Notes: generated from the sequence alone by a model not told the origin. Positions 51,182-61,584 are shown, counted from the first letter of the stretch. The stretch: DNA of 64,000 nt from Pseudomonadota bacterium (GCA_014584465.1 JACTMU010000075.1:1-64000); one strand, 5' to 3'. Made by a program: numbers and translations.

Positions 51182-53128
51182 CTACGACCTCATGGTCATC
51201 ACAAAAAAAAGAAGAAGCGCACCCAATACAAAGATCATGCTGTAGGTGTGTGTCTGACCAGTCTGCAGATATCTTAAGAGCGACCCCAAACGTGTGGTGA
51301 CCCACGCCATCAGATTCATAAAACCATCCACCACATGGCGATCAAACCACGCAATTGGAGCTGCCACAAACATAAAGATCACTTTGTGGGTCACAAAAAG
51401 ATAGATCTCATCAATGTAAAACTTCTTCAAAGTCCACTTATAAAATAGACCAAGAGAGTCCACAATGCGTTCGACCTGCCCCTTCTCCTTGACATAGAGC
51501 CAATAGGCCACCAAGGCTCCAAAGACGGCAAACCCAGTTGCCAGAAGAGGCAACCACACGGGCGTGTGGGGATGAACCATCTCACTGTGAGAGGGACTTG
51601 CCACCACACTCACAAAGGATGTGATTGGAACAAAGCCCGCAAAAATGGAGAAGATCGCAAGCACACCAAGAGGCAGAGTCATCGACCAAGTGGCCTCATG
51701 AGCACCCTGGGCATGTTCGGAGCGAGGCTCTCCCCAAAAGGTCATGAAGTAGATGCGAAACATATAAAACGAAGTGAGGCCTGCCACAAAGAGAGCTAGA
51801 CCAAAAAGCGCAGGACGTCCTCCTAAAAGTGCTGAAAGAAGAATCTCATCCTTCGAGAAAAATCCCGCAAGCGGAGGAAATCCCGCAATCGCCAATGTTG
51901 CCACAAGAAAGGTCAAGTGAGTCACAGGCATTTTTCGCGCAAGTCCACCCATTTGATCGATCTCATTGGTGTGGACCGCATGAATCACGGAGCCTGCGCC
52001 CAAAAAGAGGAGTGCCTTAAAAAATGCGTGAGTGAAGAGATGAAACTGAGAAGCCCCAAATCCCAAAGGAAATGAGAGCGTGCACACGCCCAGGGAGAGC
52101 ATCATGTAGCCAAGCTGAGAGAGGGTCGAGTAGGCCAGAACCCGTTTGATGTCCATCTGTGCACAGGCCACCACCGCGGCAAAAAGTGCGGTGAAGCCCC
52201 CTACCACTGCGATGATCGACAAAACCCAAGGCACGCCCAGATAAAGAGGAATGAGACGCGCCACCAAATAGACCCCAGCCACCACCATCGTTGCCGCATG
52301 AATGAGAGCAGAAACGGGAGTTGGACCCTCCATGGCATCGGGAAGCCAAATGTGAAGTGGAAACATGGCACTCTTTCCTGCTGCTCCCAAAAAGATCAAA
52401 ATCAAAGAAAGTGCTAAGGGAACACCATTTTCAGAGGCGAAACTCAAAAACTCCTGCTTAAGAAAAAAGGAGAAGTCCAAGACGCTCAAGGCACCGTCAA
52501 GTTTCATCCCACTATGAAATTGAAAAGCCCAGTACCCCAACATCACGATGCCCAAAAGAAAGCCCAAATCTGCAAATCGAGTCACAATGAAGGCCTTCTT
52601 CGAAGCAGCAACGGCCGAGCCCTTTTTGTAATAGAAACCAATGAGAAAAAAGGAGCTTGCACCCACGAGTTCCCAAAAGAGGAATGTTTGAAAAAGATTG
52701 GGCGCCACCACTAGACCCAGCATTGAGAAGGTGAAGAAATTGAGAACCAAAAAGTAGCGACCGAGTCCCTCTTTCTCTTCCTTCATGTAACCTAGAGAGT
52801 AGAGATGAACCAGTGCACTGACCACCGTCACCACACCCACCAGCAAGACCGACAGAGGATCCAGCAGAACCCCCATTGTGATTCCCAGATCCTTTTGAAA
52901 TCTCAGCCATTCCAAGGCCACAGGAACAAGGGTCGGTCTTCCCTCAAGAGACAAATAGTCTTGAATCAAAAGCAACGAGAGGCCACACGTTACAAAAATC
53001 GACAGGGTGGCCAAGAGGGCTGACATCTTCTCTGAGAGGTTCCTCAAAAAAAGAGAGATCAGGAGAAAGGAGCCAAAAGGCACACCTAAGATCAACCAGC
53101 TCTGCTCGATCACCCAACTTTCGTTCAC
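51182..53128 (-). CDS. nuoL: NuoL, complex I membrane subunit
   Basis: A 648-residue distal antiporter-like subunit. FLFWELVGASSFFLIGFYY, AMFPLHIWLPDAMEGPTPVS and RVLAYSTLSQLGYMMLSLGV are the conserved ion-path segments. The C-terminal end forms the lateral helix and final membrane anchor (YSMIFVLGALLLFFVMTM). Length and motifs are normal for bacterial NuoL. nuoK ends 6 bp upstream. Confidence 0.95.
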   Translation of the reverse strand: MNESWVIEQSWLILGVPFGSFLLISLFLRNLSEKMSALLATLSIFVTCGLSLLLIQDYLSLEGRPTLVPVALEWLRFQKDLGITMGVLLDPLSVLLVGVVTVVSALVHLYSLGYMKEEKEGLGRYFLVLNFFTFSMLGLVVAPNLFQTFLFWELVGASSFFLIGFYYKKGSAVAASKKAFIVTRFADLGFLLGIVMLGYWAFQFHSGMKLDGALSVLDFSFFLKQEFLSFASENGVPLALSLILIFLGAAGKSAMFPLHIWLPDAMEGPTPVSALIHAATMVVAGVYLVARLIPLYLGVPWVLSIIAVVGGFTALFAAVVACAQMDIKRVLAYSTLSQLGYMMLSLGVCTLSFPLGFGASQFHLFTHAFFKALLFLGAGSVIHAVHTNEIDQMGGLARKMPVTHLTFLVATLAIAGFPPLAGFFSKDEILLSALLGGRPALFGLALFVAGLTSFYMFRIYFMTFWGEPRSEHAQGAHEATWSMTLPLGVLAIFSIFAGFVPITSFVSVVASPSHSEMVHPHTPVWLPLLATGFAVFGALVAYWLYVKEKGQVERIVDSLGLFYKWTLKKFYIDEIYLFVTHKVIFMFVAAPIAWFDRHVVDGFMNLMAWVTTRLGSLLRYLQTGQTHTYSMIFVLGALLLFFVMTMRS

Positions 53129-53134
53129 CTACAA

Positions 53135-53452
53135 TTACTCCTTAAGCTCACGCATCTCAGTCACGTCCAACGTCCCCTGCTGCTTGTAAATCGCCACAAA
53201 AAGTGCAAGTGCCAAAACAACTTCGGCCGCGGCGGCGGCAATCACAAAAAGGGCAAAGATCTTTCCATCAAGACGTTCGGTCGCCTGAAATGAATTCAGG
53301 GCCACCAGCGAAAGGACCACAGAGTTCAACATCAACTCCAGACTCATGATCATGCGAATGGCACTCTTTTGAGTCAAAAAACCAAAGAGCCCAATCGAAA
53401 AGAGTGCGATCGCCAAAATAAGCCAATGAGCAAGTTCAGGTCTTATCATCAT
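53135..53452 (-). CDS. nuoK: NuoK, complex I membrane subunit
   Basis: A 105-residue, three-helix subunit. LIGFLTQKSAIRMIMSLELM-type sequence carries the conserved Glu of the first channel (SLELMLN) and AAAAAEVVLALALFVAIY the second Glu. The start overlaps the nuoJ stop by 4 bp; a second ATG follows at codon 2. Confidence 0.95.
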   Translation of the reverse strand: MMIRPELAHWLILAIALFSIGLFGFLTQKSAIRMIMSLELMLNSVVLSLVALNSFQATERLDGKIFALFVIAAAAAEVVLALALFVAIYKQQGTLDVTEMRELKE

Positions 53453-53988
53453 GATGAAGAACTCCTTCGGCCAATGACAATAGCTCCAATCAAAACAGCC
53501 AGGAGCAAAATCGAAATCAACTCAAAGGGTAAAATGTAACCGGTAGATCCCATATCCATAAGTCTCAACCCAATTTCACGCACCTCACCCACTTCTGAAA
53601 GACCTCCTTGCTCCATGCCGTTGGAATTTCTAAAAAAGGGACTCTCCCAAAGGGCCCACGAGGACCAGATGAAGAAGGTCGTGGCCACCAAAAACCCATT
53701 AAAGAGTTTAAGAAAAGAGGGCCTCTCATCGGTATGGATCCCTGTCAGCATGACGGCAAAGACGATGAGGACGACGATTCCTCCCACATAGACCAAAACC
53801 TGTGCTCCTGCCAAAAACTCCGAACCCAGCATCAGATAAAATGCAGCACTGATGAGAAGCACCGACATCAGTGACAAGACGGCCCACATCACTCGTCGAA
53901 TCAAAACGACACCAAGAGCAAAAAGAAGCGAAAGAGCAGCAAATCCATAAAAGAAGAGGGTTTCCACCAGGGCTTTAGATTCTTCCAT
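53449..53988 (-). CDS. nuoJ: NuoJ, complex I membrane subunit
   Basis: About 179 residues from ATG 53988 (MEESKALVETLFFYGFAALS). The open frame reaches 54177 but that part overlaps nuoI and is not membrane-like. Five helices are visible; VLVYVGGIVVLIVFAVMLTG is the TM3 signature with its pi-bulge region, and TGYILPFELISILLLAVLIG is the last. It overlaps nuoI by 14 bp. Confidence 0.93.
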   Translation of the reverse strand: MEESKALVETLFFYGFAALSLLFALGVVLIRRVMWAVLSLMSVLLISAAFYLMLGSEFLAGAQVLVYVGGIVVLIVFAVMLTGIHTDERPSFLKLFNGFLVATTFFIWSSWALWESPFFRNSNGMEQGGLSEVGEVREIGLRLMDMGSTGYILPFELISILLLAVLIGAIVIGRRSSSS

Positions 53989-54646
53989 CAAAAATCCCCT
54001 TCTCATCGGAAGTTGATAAGGGGATCGCCCCCTCATAAAAGGTTCTTGATTCGAAAGATTTAAGTAAAAGGTCCTTGGACTCAGAATCCTTGGACTTTTC
54101 AATGTTCTTCTTTGTAGCTCCCGCGTAACGGTTGAGCTGATAAACCAAAAGACGCCGATCCAGCACACTTGATTCAAAGCGCCCTGTCATCTCAAGGGCA
54201 TCATGAGGGCAGACCATCACACAGAGGTTGCAAAAGGTGCAGGTGTCCATTCTCCAAATGTAACGATCGATCTCCTGCTTTCCTGAAGGGCCCTCTCGAT
54301 CGATCACCTTGATGGAGTTGTTGGGACAGGCTGAATCGCAAATCTTACATCCTGTGCAGTTGTGATATCCGTTCTCATCGTACTTGAGGGTAAGTTCGGC
54401 TCGATACCGTTCAAACATCTTCAACTCTTGACGGTTTTCAGGATACTGTTGAGTCACCCACGTTGAGGGTCGAAAAAAGTATCTTGCCGTCACTCTCATA
54501 CCTTTAAGAAGTGAGAGCGTTCCAAAATAGAGATTAAAAAAGAAGGACTTTCTTTGAGGTCGAGGCGCTTGCACCGTGGAGATTCTCTTATCTCCCACCA
54601 CCTGAGTACCACTGATCTTTTCTCGGCTCAAAAAACCCACAAACAC
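53975..54646 (-). CDS. nuoI: NuoI, complex I 2[4Fe-4S] subunit
   Basis: A 223-residue peripheral-arm subunit with clusters N6a and N6b: CTGCKICDSACP and CTFCNLCVMVCP. It carries electrons to NuoB. An amphipathic N-terminal helix region (FFFNLYFGTLSLLKGMRVTA) attaches it to the membrane arm. The C-terminal 80 residues (NIEKSKDSESKDLLLKSFES) are longer than in E. coli. It starts at GTG 54646, with GAAGG upstream; GTG 54640 is an alternative. Confidence 0.94.
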   Translation of the reverse strand: MFVGFLSREKISGTQVVGDKRISTVQAPRPQRKSFFFNLYFGTLSLLKGMRVTARYFFRPSTWVTQQYPENRQELKMFERYRAELTLKYDENGYHNCTGCKICDSACPNNSIKVIDREGPSGKQEIDRYIWRMDTCTFCNLCVMVCPHDALEMTGRFESSVLDRRLLVYQLNRYAGATKKNIEKSKDSESKDLLLKSFESRTFYEGAIPLSTSDEKGIFDGRI

Positions 54647-54652
54647 TTACCT

Positions 54653-55720
54653 TCAAAAGAGATAGAGATCCAACAAAACCACAATCGAAGTCAAAAAGAG
54701 GTTGGCAAAACCAATCGGAAGCAAAATCTTCCACTCAAGATTCATCACCTGATCAATCCTTAAACGTGGGAAGGTCCACCTCACCCACATAAAAAGGAGC
54801 ACCACCACTGTGACCTTACCTAAAAACCAAATTCCTGGGGGGAGAAGATCCATCACCTCATTAAATCCGGTGAGCCCACCAAGGTGAAAGGGCATCCAAC
54901 CACCTAAGAAAAATGTAACCAGCATGGCTGAGACCAAGAACATGTTGACAAACTCCGCAAGAAAAAAGAGTGCAAACCGTAAGCCCGAATACTCTGTATG
55001 AAATCCAGCGGTCAACTCACTCTCACCCTCTGCCAAATCAAACGGTGTTCGATTGATCTCAGCACACGAGGCCACAAAAAATATCACGCACGCCACAAGA
55101 CCTACAACCGGAGCTCGAAAAATCCACCACCCCTGCTCCTGACTCAAAACAACCTCTGAGAGTTTCAACGACTGCGAAAGAAGTACCACGGTGAGCAAGG
55201 CCAAAACGGCCGAGAGCTCATAAGAGACCATCTGTGCCCCTGCACGCATGGCTCCCATCATCGACCACTTGTTGTTGGAACTCCATCCCGCCAGAAGAAC
55301 TCCCAAGACTCCAAAACCGCTCACAGCGGCCACATAGACCACTCCGATGTTGAGATCGGCAATCTGTACGAGTGGAGAAAATGGAACCGTCACCACAATA
55401 AGAAAAGTCGCCAATAGCGAAATGAAGGGCGCCATAATGTAGACCAACCGATCTGCATTGCGAGGGGAAATGTCCTCCTTGAAAAGCAACTTCACCCCAT
55501 CGGCAATCGGCTGCAGCAGACCATGGAAGCCCACTCGCATCGGGCCCAATCGACACTGAATGTGAGCGCAGATCTTTCGCTCCGAATAGTTCAAAATCAG
55601 TCCCATAAGACTTACAATGGCAAGACCCAAAACGACCCCTAGAACAAGATAGGCTCCGACCTCCGCCATGGAAGTGGCTCCCGCGGCTCGGTCTGCAATC
55701 GTTTGAATCTCCCAACTCAT
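54653..55720 (-). CDS. nuoH: NuoH, complex I quinone-site membrane subunit
   Basis: A 355-residue subunit that forms the quinone entry with NuoB and NuoD. YSERKICAHIQCRLGPMRVG, LLQPIADGVKLLFKED and RTPFDLAEGESELTAGFHTE are the diagnostic segments, the last holding the conserved Glu cluster. It follows nuoD after 38 bp, where nuoE, nuoF and nuoG would lie in a 14-gene operon. Confidence 0.95.
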   Translation of the reverse strand: MSWEIQTIADRAAGATSMAEVGAYLVLGVVLGLAIVSLMGLILNYSERKICAHIQCRLGPMRVGFHGLLQPIADGVKLLFKEDISPRNADRLVYIMAPFISLLATFLIVVTVPFSPLVQIADLNIGVVYVAAVSGFGVLGVLLAGWSSNNKWSMMGAMRAGAQMVSYELSAVLALLTVVLLSQSLKLSEVVLSQEQGWWIFRAPVVGLVACVIFFVASCAEINRTPFDLAEGESELTAGFHTEYSGLRFALFFLAEFVNMFLVSAMLVTFFLGGWMPFHLGGLTGFNEVMDLLPPGIWFLGKVTVVVLLFMWVRWTFPRLRIDQVMNLEWKILLPIGFANLFLTSIVVLLDLYLF

Positions 55721-55758
55721 TTCGGTTCCACTCCTCTTTGTGGGTCTTACTGCATCCT

Positions 55759-56907
55759 CTAACGATCGATATCGGGGATCACAAGATCCAAGGTGGAGAG
55801 CGTTGCCACGAGATCGGCCATCTTTCCACCAGGTGCAATCTGTGTGATCACCCAGAGATTATTAAAATTGGGGCTGCGAAAGTGAACTCGGTGGGGCTCC
55901 TCCTTTTCGCATCCTTGAATGTAGACCCCCAAAATCCCCCGCGCCGTCTCAACCTGACCAAAGTAACTCTTCTTTGGAAGTGTGAGTTTCTTGGCAGGCT
56001 TCATCACCATGAACTTTCCTTCAGGTATGTTGTCGATCAACTGTTCAATGATCCTCATGGACTGACGTATCTCTTCAACTCGAACCCAGTAACGATCCCA
56101 CGAGTCTCCAACGCTCCCCACGGGCACATCAAACTCGACCGAACCATAAACTCCATAGGGTTTTTGTTTTCGAAGATCAAGAGCCACACCCGAACCTCGG
56201 AGCACAGGCCCCGTTGATCCCATGGAGATGGCCTTTTCAGATGTGAGAATTCCAACATTTCGGAGTCGGTTTTGCAAAATCACATTTTCACTTAAGAGTG
56301 TCTCATATTCACAGATCTTGATCTTAAGATGAGCCAAAACCTCTTTCACTCTCTTTACAAAATGGGGATGGATGTCAAACATCAATCCTCCAGGTTGAAT
56401 GTAATTTAAAGTGAGACGAGCTCCTGTGGTCTCCTCCAAGATGTCGGTGATCATCTCTCGATCACGAAAACCATAAAAAAAGGTGGTCACAGCTCCCAGA
56501 TCGATACCGAGAACCCCCCACCACAGGAGATGACTTTGAATGCGCTCAAGCTCTGCAACGATGGTTCGAATCGTTTCGATCCGAGGATTGAGTTCAATCT
56601 GAAGAGCCTCTTCCACAGCCAAAGAGACCGCCCAATTGTTCATGGCCGAACTCAAATAGTCCATTCGATCGGTCAAATGGACTATTTGACGTCCATTGAG
56701 ATGCTCTGCGATCTTTTCAATGCTTCGATGAATGTATCCTAAAACAGGAATCACCTCTCGCACCGTCTCACCATCCATCTTAAGAACCAGACGTAGCACT
56801 CCGTGTGTGGAGGGATGTTGTGGCCCCATATTGACAAAATACTCTTCGGTCTTGAGACCACCAGGGGTGGATTCCATTCTGGCTTTTAACGATCCGACCT
56901 CAATCAT
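55759..56907 (-). CDS. nuoD: NuoD, complex I 49-kDa-type subunit
   Basis: A 382-residue subunit of the quinone site. YFVNMGPQHPSTHGVLRLVL contains the His that contacts quinone, then GYIHRSIEKIAE and MDYLSSAMNNWAVSLAVE. The C-terminal RSPNFNNLWVITQIAPGGKM and LSTLDLVIPDIDR are typical. It is separate from NuoC, unlike in E. coli. It overlaps nuoC by 4 bp. Confidence 0.95.
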   Translation of the reverse strand: MIEVGSLKARMESTPGGLKTEEYFVNMGPQHPSTHGVLRLVLKMDGETVREVIPVLGYIHRSIEKIAEHLNGRQIVHLTDRMDYLSSAMNNWAVSLAVEEALQIELNPRIETIRTIVAELERIQSHLLWWGVLGIDLGAVTTFFYGFRDREMITDILEETTGARLTLNYIQPGGLMFDIHPHFVKRVKEVLAHLKIKICEYETLLSENVILQNRLRNVGILTSEKAISMGSTGPVLRGSGVALDLRKQKPYGVYGSVEFDVPVGSVGDSWDRYWVRVEEIRQSMRIIEQLIDNIPEGKFMVMKPAKKLTLPKKSYFGQVETARGILGVYIQGCEKEEPHRVHFRSPNFNNLWVITQIAPGGKMADLVATLSTLDLVIPDIDR

Positions 56908-57377
56908 TCTTTCACCAACTCCAACATGAAGGGATCTTCATAATCCTTCCGTAAGGGAAAGCCTTTCCAGTCGTCCTCCAAAAAGAGGCGTCTTAAATCG
57001 GGATGGTTGATGTAATAGATTCCAAAAAGATCATAAACTTCTCGTTCTTGCCACTCGGCAATGGGCCAAATGCGACTGACCGAGTGGGCATTGGGAATGG
57101 CTCTCGGAATTTTGGTTGTGACCTCAATTCTCTGATCCAATTTGAAGGAGTAGAGTTGATAGACCAGTTCAAACTCTCCCATCTCCTTCCAATCGACTGC
57201 CAGATGGTCCAGCAACATCACAAAGGCCAACGATTCGCTCTTCTTAAGATGCTCCATCACAAAAACCAGTTTTTCCGATGGAACCTGAATTGAAAATGAT
57301 CCACTTCCTTCATTCAAAATCACTTCGGAGCAACAAGATTGAATCAAGGAAAAAATGGTGGCCTCCCGTTCGCTCAT
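56904..57377 (-). CDS. nuoC: NuoC, complex I 30-kDa-type subunit
   Basis: A 157-residue peripheral subunit. RAIPNAHSVSRIWPIAEWQE and REVYDLFGIYYINHPDLRRL are the family signature, and LEDDWKGFPLRKDY ends it. It bridges NuoD and NuoB and has no cofactor. It lies 1 bp after nuoB. Confidence 0.94.
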   Translation of the reverse strand: MSEREATIFSLIQSCCSEVILNEGSGSFSIQVPSEKLVFVMEHLKKSESLAFVMLLDHLAVDWKEMGEFELVYQLYSFKLDQRIEVTTKIPRAIPNAHSVSRIWPIAEWQEREVYDLFGIYYINHPDLRRLFLEDDWKGFPLRKDYEDPFMLELVKE

Positions 57378-57378
57378 C

Positions 57379-58026
57379 CTAGGCTCTCTCTTCCCAAATT
57401 CGGTTGGGACTTACACCCCTTGTCTTCACCTCAGATCGCTCCACCAAAAGGGCTGCAATCTCCTTTTGAATGTCCTTAAGGGTCATGGCCGGAGGAAGTG
57501 CCGCCATCACCGGTTTTCGTCGCACACCAGGTTGAGCCACGCTTTCTCCCTCTTTGATCATTCGCTGAAGAACCAAAAGACCATAAAAGAGTCCCTCGGG
57601 TCTCGGCGGGCACCCCGGCACAAAGACATCGACCGGAATGATCTCATCAATTCCTCGAACCGTTGTATAGGAGTTGTAATAGAAGGGACCTCCCGCAATC
57701 GTGCAAGAGCCTGTGGCCATAACATAGCGAGGCTCGGGCATCTGTTCGTAAAGCCGCTTAAGACGCGAGGCCATCCGTTTGACAATGGTGCCGGCAACAA
57801 TAAGAAGATCCGCCTGACGAGGTGAGGGGCGCACAACCTCTGCCCCAAAACGGGCAATGTCATGACGAGCTGCTGTGGATGCCATCATCATCTCAATGGC
57901 ACAGCAGCTGGTTCCAAAGGCTAAGGGCCAAAGGCTGTTGGCTCGAGACCAATTCACAAGAGCATCCACAGTGGTCAATAAGAAAGAATTCTCCTCTACC
58001 GCCACTCGAGAACTCCCCTTTTCCAA
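57379..58026 (-). CDS. nuoB: NuoB, complex I terminal [4Fe-4S] (N2) subunit
   Basis: A 215-residue subunit that carries cluster N2 and reduces quinone. Ligands: the tandem Cys pair in [12 protein letters not shown], then [10 protein letters not shown] and [14 protein letters not shown]. The C-terminal tail of about 50 residues is basic and is longer than the minimal form. It overlaps nuoA by 31 bp. Confidence 0.95.
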   Translation of the reverse strand: MEKGSSRVAVEENSFLLTTVDALVNWSRANSLWPLAFGTSCCAIEMMMASTAARHDIARFGAEVVRPSPRQADLLIVAGTIVKRMASRLKRLYEQMPEPRYVMATGSCTIAGGPFYYNSYTTVRGIDEIIPVDVFVPGCPPRPEGLFYGLLVLQRMIKEGESVAQPGVRRKPVMAALPPAMTLKDIQKEIAALLVERSEVKTRGVSPNRIWEERA

Positions 58027-58346
58027 GAATAGAGTAGAGCCAAAAGAAGAACAAAAATAAAGAGCCCCACTTCAAAGAGTCCTACAAAACCAAGCTCTCT
58101 CATCGCCAAAGCCCATGGAAAAAGAAAAATCGCTTCCACATCGAAGACAAGAAAGAGAAGGGCCAGGAGATAGTATCCAATATGGTAGTGAACCCAGGCA
58201 GACCCAAAAGATTTTTCACCACACTCATAGGGATCGTTTTTAATTCCACCAGGAAATCGAGGGGCAACCCATCGCGACACAATAAGGCCACCGCCAACAA
58301 AGAGAATCGTAAGTAGTATGAACGAAAGAACAAAGAGATAGTTCAT
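57996..58346 (-). CDS. nuoA: NuoA, complex I membrane subunit
   Basis: A 116-residue, three-helix subunit. [20 protein letters not shown] holds the conserved loop with Cys, and [20 protein letters not shown] the Asp-Glu pair in TM2. It is the first nuo gene, 18 bp after korB, so it shares the kor transcript. Confidence 0.95.
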   Translation of the reverse strand: MNYLFVLSFILLTILFVGGGLIVSRWVAPRFPGGIKNDPYECGEKSFGSAWVHYHIGYYLLALLFLVFDVEAIFLFPWALAMRELGFVGLFEVGLFIFVLLLALLYSWKRGVLEWR

Positions 58347-58364
58347 CTACTGTGCCTGACAGAT

Positions 58365-59369
58365 CTACTCAACGACCCACGAATCTGAGCCCTTAAGAAG
58401 CTTTTCAATATCGCCCTCACCATACCGTTTCTTAGCCTCCTCACGTTGTCGATCGACCATCTCTCCGTAGGTGGGCGCTTTGATCTGCCGGAAAATTCCA
58501 AGTGGGAGAGGCATCTGGGGGAATCTCAACTGTGAAAGTAGATAGGCTTGCGTCGAATCAACCTCCTCCGGTCGATGAACAAGGAGTTCACTTTCGGAGA
58601 CCTCATCCACATTCACAATCTCAAGCTTGAGCCCTTTCAGTCGCAGACCCTTTTTTCGGTCTACTCCAAAGATCAGTGGCTTTCCGGCCACCAAATCCAC
58701 TGTGTTCTCCGCACGACTCTTCTTATTCGAAAAGGGATCGAAAACTCCATCGGCAAAGGTCACACAATTAAAGTAGATCTCCACCATGGCGATCCCCTTA
58801 TGTTGGGTGGCCGCCGTAAAGACCTCTTGCATTCCCTTAAGATCTGAGTCCAAAACTCTCGCCACAAAAGTCGCCCCCGTCGCCAATGCCAATGTCACTG
58901 GACGCATAGGTTGATCAAATGAGCCCAGCGGAGTTGTCTTCGTCACCGTTCCCACATTGGAAGTGGGAGAGGCCTGCCCCTTCGTCAGTCCATAGATCTC
59001 GTTATTGAAGAGCAGAAAATTGATGTCGGGATTTCGTCGCATCATATGAATGAAGTGGTTTCCTCCAATGGAAAGGGCATCCCCATCTCCACTGACAACC
59101 CAAACATTCATATCGGGTCGACTCATCTTGAGCCCCATCGCAATGGTCGGAGCTCTCCCATGAATCGTGTGAAATCCAAATGTGTTCATATAATAGGGAA
59201 ATCGCGAGGAACATCCAATCCCAGAGACCACCGCCTGTTTTTCACGAGGAATTCCTAGATCCGCCATCGTGGAAGAAACGGCCTTTAAAATCGGGAAACA
59301 TCCACATCCAGGACACCATTTAGGCTCCTGATCGCTCAAAAAATCTTTTCGCGAAAGAGGTTCACTCAT
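58365..59369 (-). CDS. korB: 2-oxoacid:ferredoxin oxidoreductase, beta subunit (KorB)
   Basis: A 334-residue TPP subunit. WCPGCGCFPILKA, GIGCSSRFPYY and FNCVTFADG give the four cluster Cys positions; the TPP/Mg site is VVSGDGDALSIGGNHFIHMM and NNEIYGLTKGQASPTSN. The length and motifs match 2-oxoglutarate ferredoxin oxidoreductases of the two-subunit type, which decarboxylate 2-oxoglutarate to succinyl-CoA and reduce ferredoxin. Pyruvate as substrate cannot be excluded. It overlaps korA by 4 bp and precedes nuoA. Confidence 0.92.
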   Translation of the reverse strand: MSEPLSRKDFLSDQEPKWCPGCGCFPILKAVSSTMADLGIPREKQAVVSGIGCSSRFPYYMNTFGFHTIHGRAPTIAMGLKMSRPDMNVWVVSGDGDALSIGGNHFIHMMRRNPDINFLLFNNEIYGLTKGQASPTSNVGTVTKTTPLGSFDQPMRPVTLALATGATFVARVLDSDLKGMQEVFTAATQHKGIAMVEIYFNCVTFADGVFDPFSNKKSRAENTVDLVAGKPLIFGVDRKKGLRLKGLKLEIVNVDEVSESELLVHRPEEVDSTQAYLLSQLRFPQMPLPLGIFRQIKAPTYGEMVDRQREEAKKRYGEGDIEKLLKGSDSWVVE

Positions 59370-61222
59370 AAAGACCTCCCAAAAAGCTCAAGAATCTTCT
59401 TCTCAATCTCATCCTCACGGAAGGGTGTTCCAGTCACACGATTGTACTTTTCCAACGGTCGCTCCGCAATTTCACCCAGACGAATGGCCAACTGACCCAA
59501 GTTGTTTTCAGGGACGAGAATCTTCGGATAGGCGTCCATGATCGATTTGAGGTCGTTGGGTAAAGGATTGAGATGCCTCAAATGGACAAAGCCAACTGGA
59601 AATCCGCGCCGATGAAGCCCCTCTACGACTCTTCGAAGGGTCCCGTAGGTGCTGCCCCAGCCGATCACAAGCAGCTCGCCCTTCTTGTCTCCATAGACCT
59701 TAAGTGGAGGAAGTTCCTTTGCAATTCGGGCAACCTTTTCGGCACGAATGCTGACCATCTTGTGATGGTTCTCGGCCTCAAATGAAACATGACCAGTGAC
59801 AATCTGTTTTTCCAAACCACCAATCCGGTGAGTTCCACCCGTTGTACCGGGCACAATCCAGGGTCGCACCAATGTTTCGGGGTCTCTCTGATAGGCATTG
59901 AAATTCTCAAGCGTGTCGAGGACCAAACCTGGTTTGATATCTGCAAGCTCTTTGTAGTTAGGGACCTTAAAGACCTGCGATCCACTGGAGAGATAACTGT
60001 CGCTCAAAATCACGACAGGAGTCATATGACTTACGGCAATTCGACAAGCCTCAACCGCCACATCAAAGCAATCCGCCGGGGATTGTGCTGCCAAGACGAC
60101 CAAAGGAGACTCTCCATTTCGTCCCCACAAAGCTTGCAAAAGATCCGATTGCTCGGACTTGGTTGGCATCCCCGTGGATGGCCCTGAACGTTGCACATCA
60201 ATGACAATCAACGGAAGCTCTGTGATGACCGCCAAATTGAGTGCCTCACTCTTGAGAGCAAAACCAGGCCCAGAGGTGGAGGTCGCAGCAAGACTTCCGC
60301 CGAATGCCGCACCAATTGCGGCACCAATTGCGGCGATCTCATCTTCGGCTTGAAAGGTCGTCACCCCAAAATGTTTCAAACTTGAAAGTTCTTGAAGGAT
60401 TTCCGTTGCCGGCGTGATGGGATAGCTTGCCAAATAGAGAGGAAGGTCCGCCTTCTTGGCAGCTGCAACCAAACCCAATGCCATTGCCTTGTTCCCCGTC
60501 ACGTATCGATAGACACCTGGCGCCCACTTCTGTGCCGAATCCACATGGTAAGAGGTGGGAAACATCTCTGTGGCCGCAGCAAAGTTGTACCCGCCACGAA
60601 GAGCCAACTTGTTTGCCTGCGCAATCTCTGGTTTCTTGGCAAACTTGGCATCAAGCCACTTGATCGTAGAGTCCAAATCTCGCTCATAGAGCCAGTAGCT
60701 GATCCCAAGAGCAAAGAAGTTCTTGCACCTCTCGGCCTCTTTCCCACTCAGCGATAGCTCGGCCACAGCATTCTTCGTAAGCGTTGATATGTTGACCTTA
60801 TAGATTTTAAATCGATCAAGACTTCCATCATCAAGAGGGTTTACCTGGTAGCCAGCCTTTTCGAGATTCTTCTGGCCAAACCCATCGGTGTTGACCACCA
60901 AAACCCCATGTTCCTTAAGTCGAGTTAAGTTCACCTTAAGAGCCGCTGGATTCATTACGAAGAGCGCGTCGAGTGAATCTCCCGCTGTGTAGACATCTGT
61001 CGAACCAAAGGTGAGTTGAAATCCCGACACTCCACCCGGAGAACCTGCAGGAGCTCGAATCTCCGCAGGAAAATCGGTGATCGTTGCCACCTCTTGTCCC
61101 ATGATCGCACTGGTTGTTGTGAATCGCTCACCTGTCAATTGAATCCCGTCACCAGAGTCCCCCGCAAAGCGGATGGTCACCCGGTCGGTCTTCAGTGAGC
61201 CCTTTTTGTTTTCTGGACCCAT
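59366..61222 (-). CDS. korA: 2-oxoacid:ferredoxin oxidoreductase, fused gamma-alpha subunit (KorA)
   Basis: A 618-residue fusion. Residues 1-190 are the gamma domain (RFAGDSGDGIQLTGERF, DFPAEIRAPAGSPGGVSGFQ); from about 240 comes the alpha domain (YLASYPITPATEILQELS, QAEDEIAAIGAAIGAAFGG, TSTSGPGFALKSEALN, PSTGMPTKSEQSDL), and the last part LLVIGWGSTYGTLRRVVEGL is the C-terminal domain. This is the usual architecture of KorA. It works with KorB. ATG 61222 follows a purine-rich GAGAGAGAGAGAAG. Confidence 0.92.
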   Translation of the reverse strand: MGPENKKGSLKTDRVTIRFAGDSGDGIQLTGERFTTTSAIMGQEVATITDFPAEIRAPAGSPGGVSGFQLTFGSTDVYTAGDSLDALFVMNPAALKVNLTRLKEHGVLVVNTDGFGQKNLEKAGYQVNPLDDGSLDRFKIYKVNISTLTKNAVAELSLSGKEAERCKNFFALGISYWLYERDLDSTIKWLDAKFAKKPEIAQANKLALRGGYNFAAATEMFPTSYHVDSAQKWAPGVYRYVTGNKAMALGLVAAAKKADLPLYLASYPITPATEILQELSSLKHFGVTTFQAEDEIAAIGAAIGAAFGGSLAATSTSGPGFALKSEALNLAVITELPLIVIDVQRSGPSTGMPTKSEQSDLLQALWGRNGESPLVVLAAQSPADCFDVAVEACRIAVSHMTPVVILSDSYLSSGSQVFKVPNYKELADIKPGLVLDTLENFNAYQRDPETLVRPWIVPGTTGGTHRIGGLEKQIVTGHVSFEAENHHKMVSIRAEKVARIAKELPPLKVYGDKKGELLVIGWGSTYGTLRRVVEGLHRRGFPVGFVHLRHLNPLPNDLKSIMDAYPKILVPENNLGQLAIRLGEIAERPLEKYNRVTGTPFREDEIEKKILELFGRSL

Positions 61223-61239
61223 AACTTCTCTCTCTCTCG

Positions 61240-61258
61240 CAGTTAAAGTGTAACTGCA
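61240..61258. other. Short hairpin between ferredoxin and korA
   Basis: GCAGTTAAAGTGTAACTGC has 7-bp arms and a 5-nt loop. There is no T run, so it is more likely an RNA-stability or processing element than a terminator. Confidence 0.3.
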
Positions 61259-61296
61259 TTTCCTATTGGAGAAATGAAGAGTTGTAAAGCTTGATT

Positions 61297-61584
<288 letters not shown>
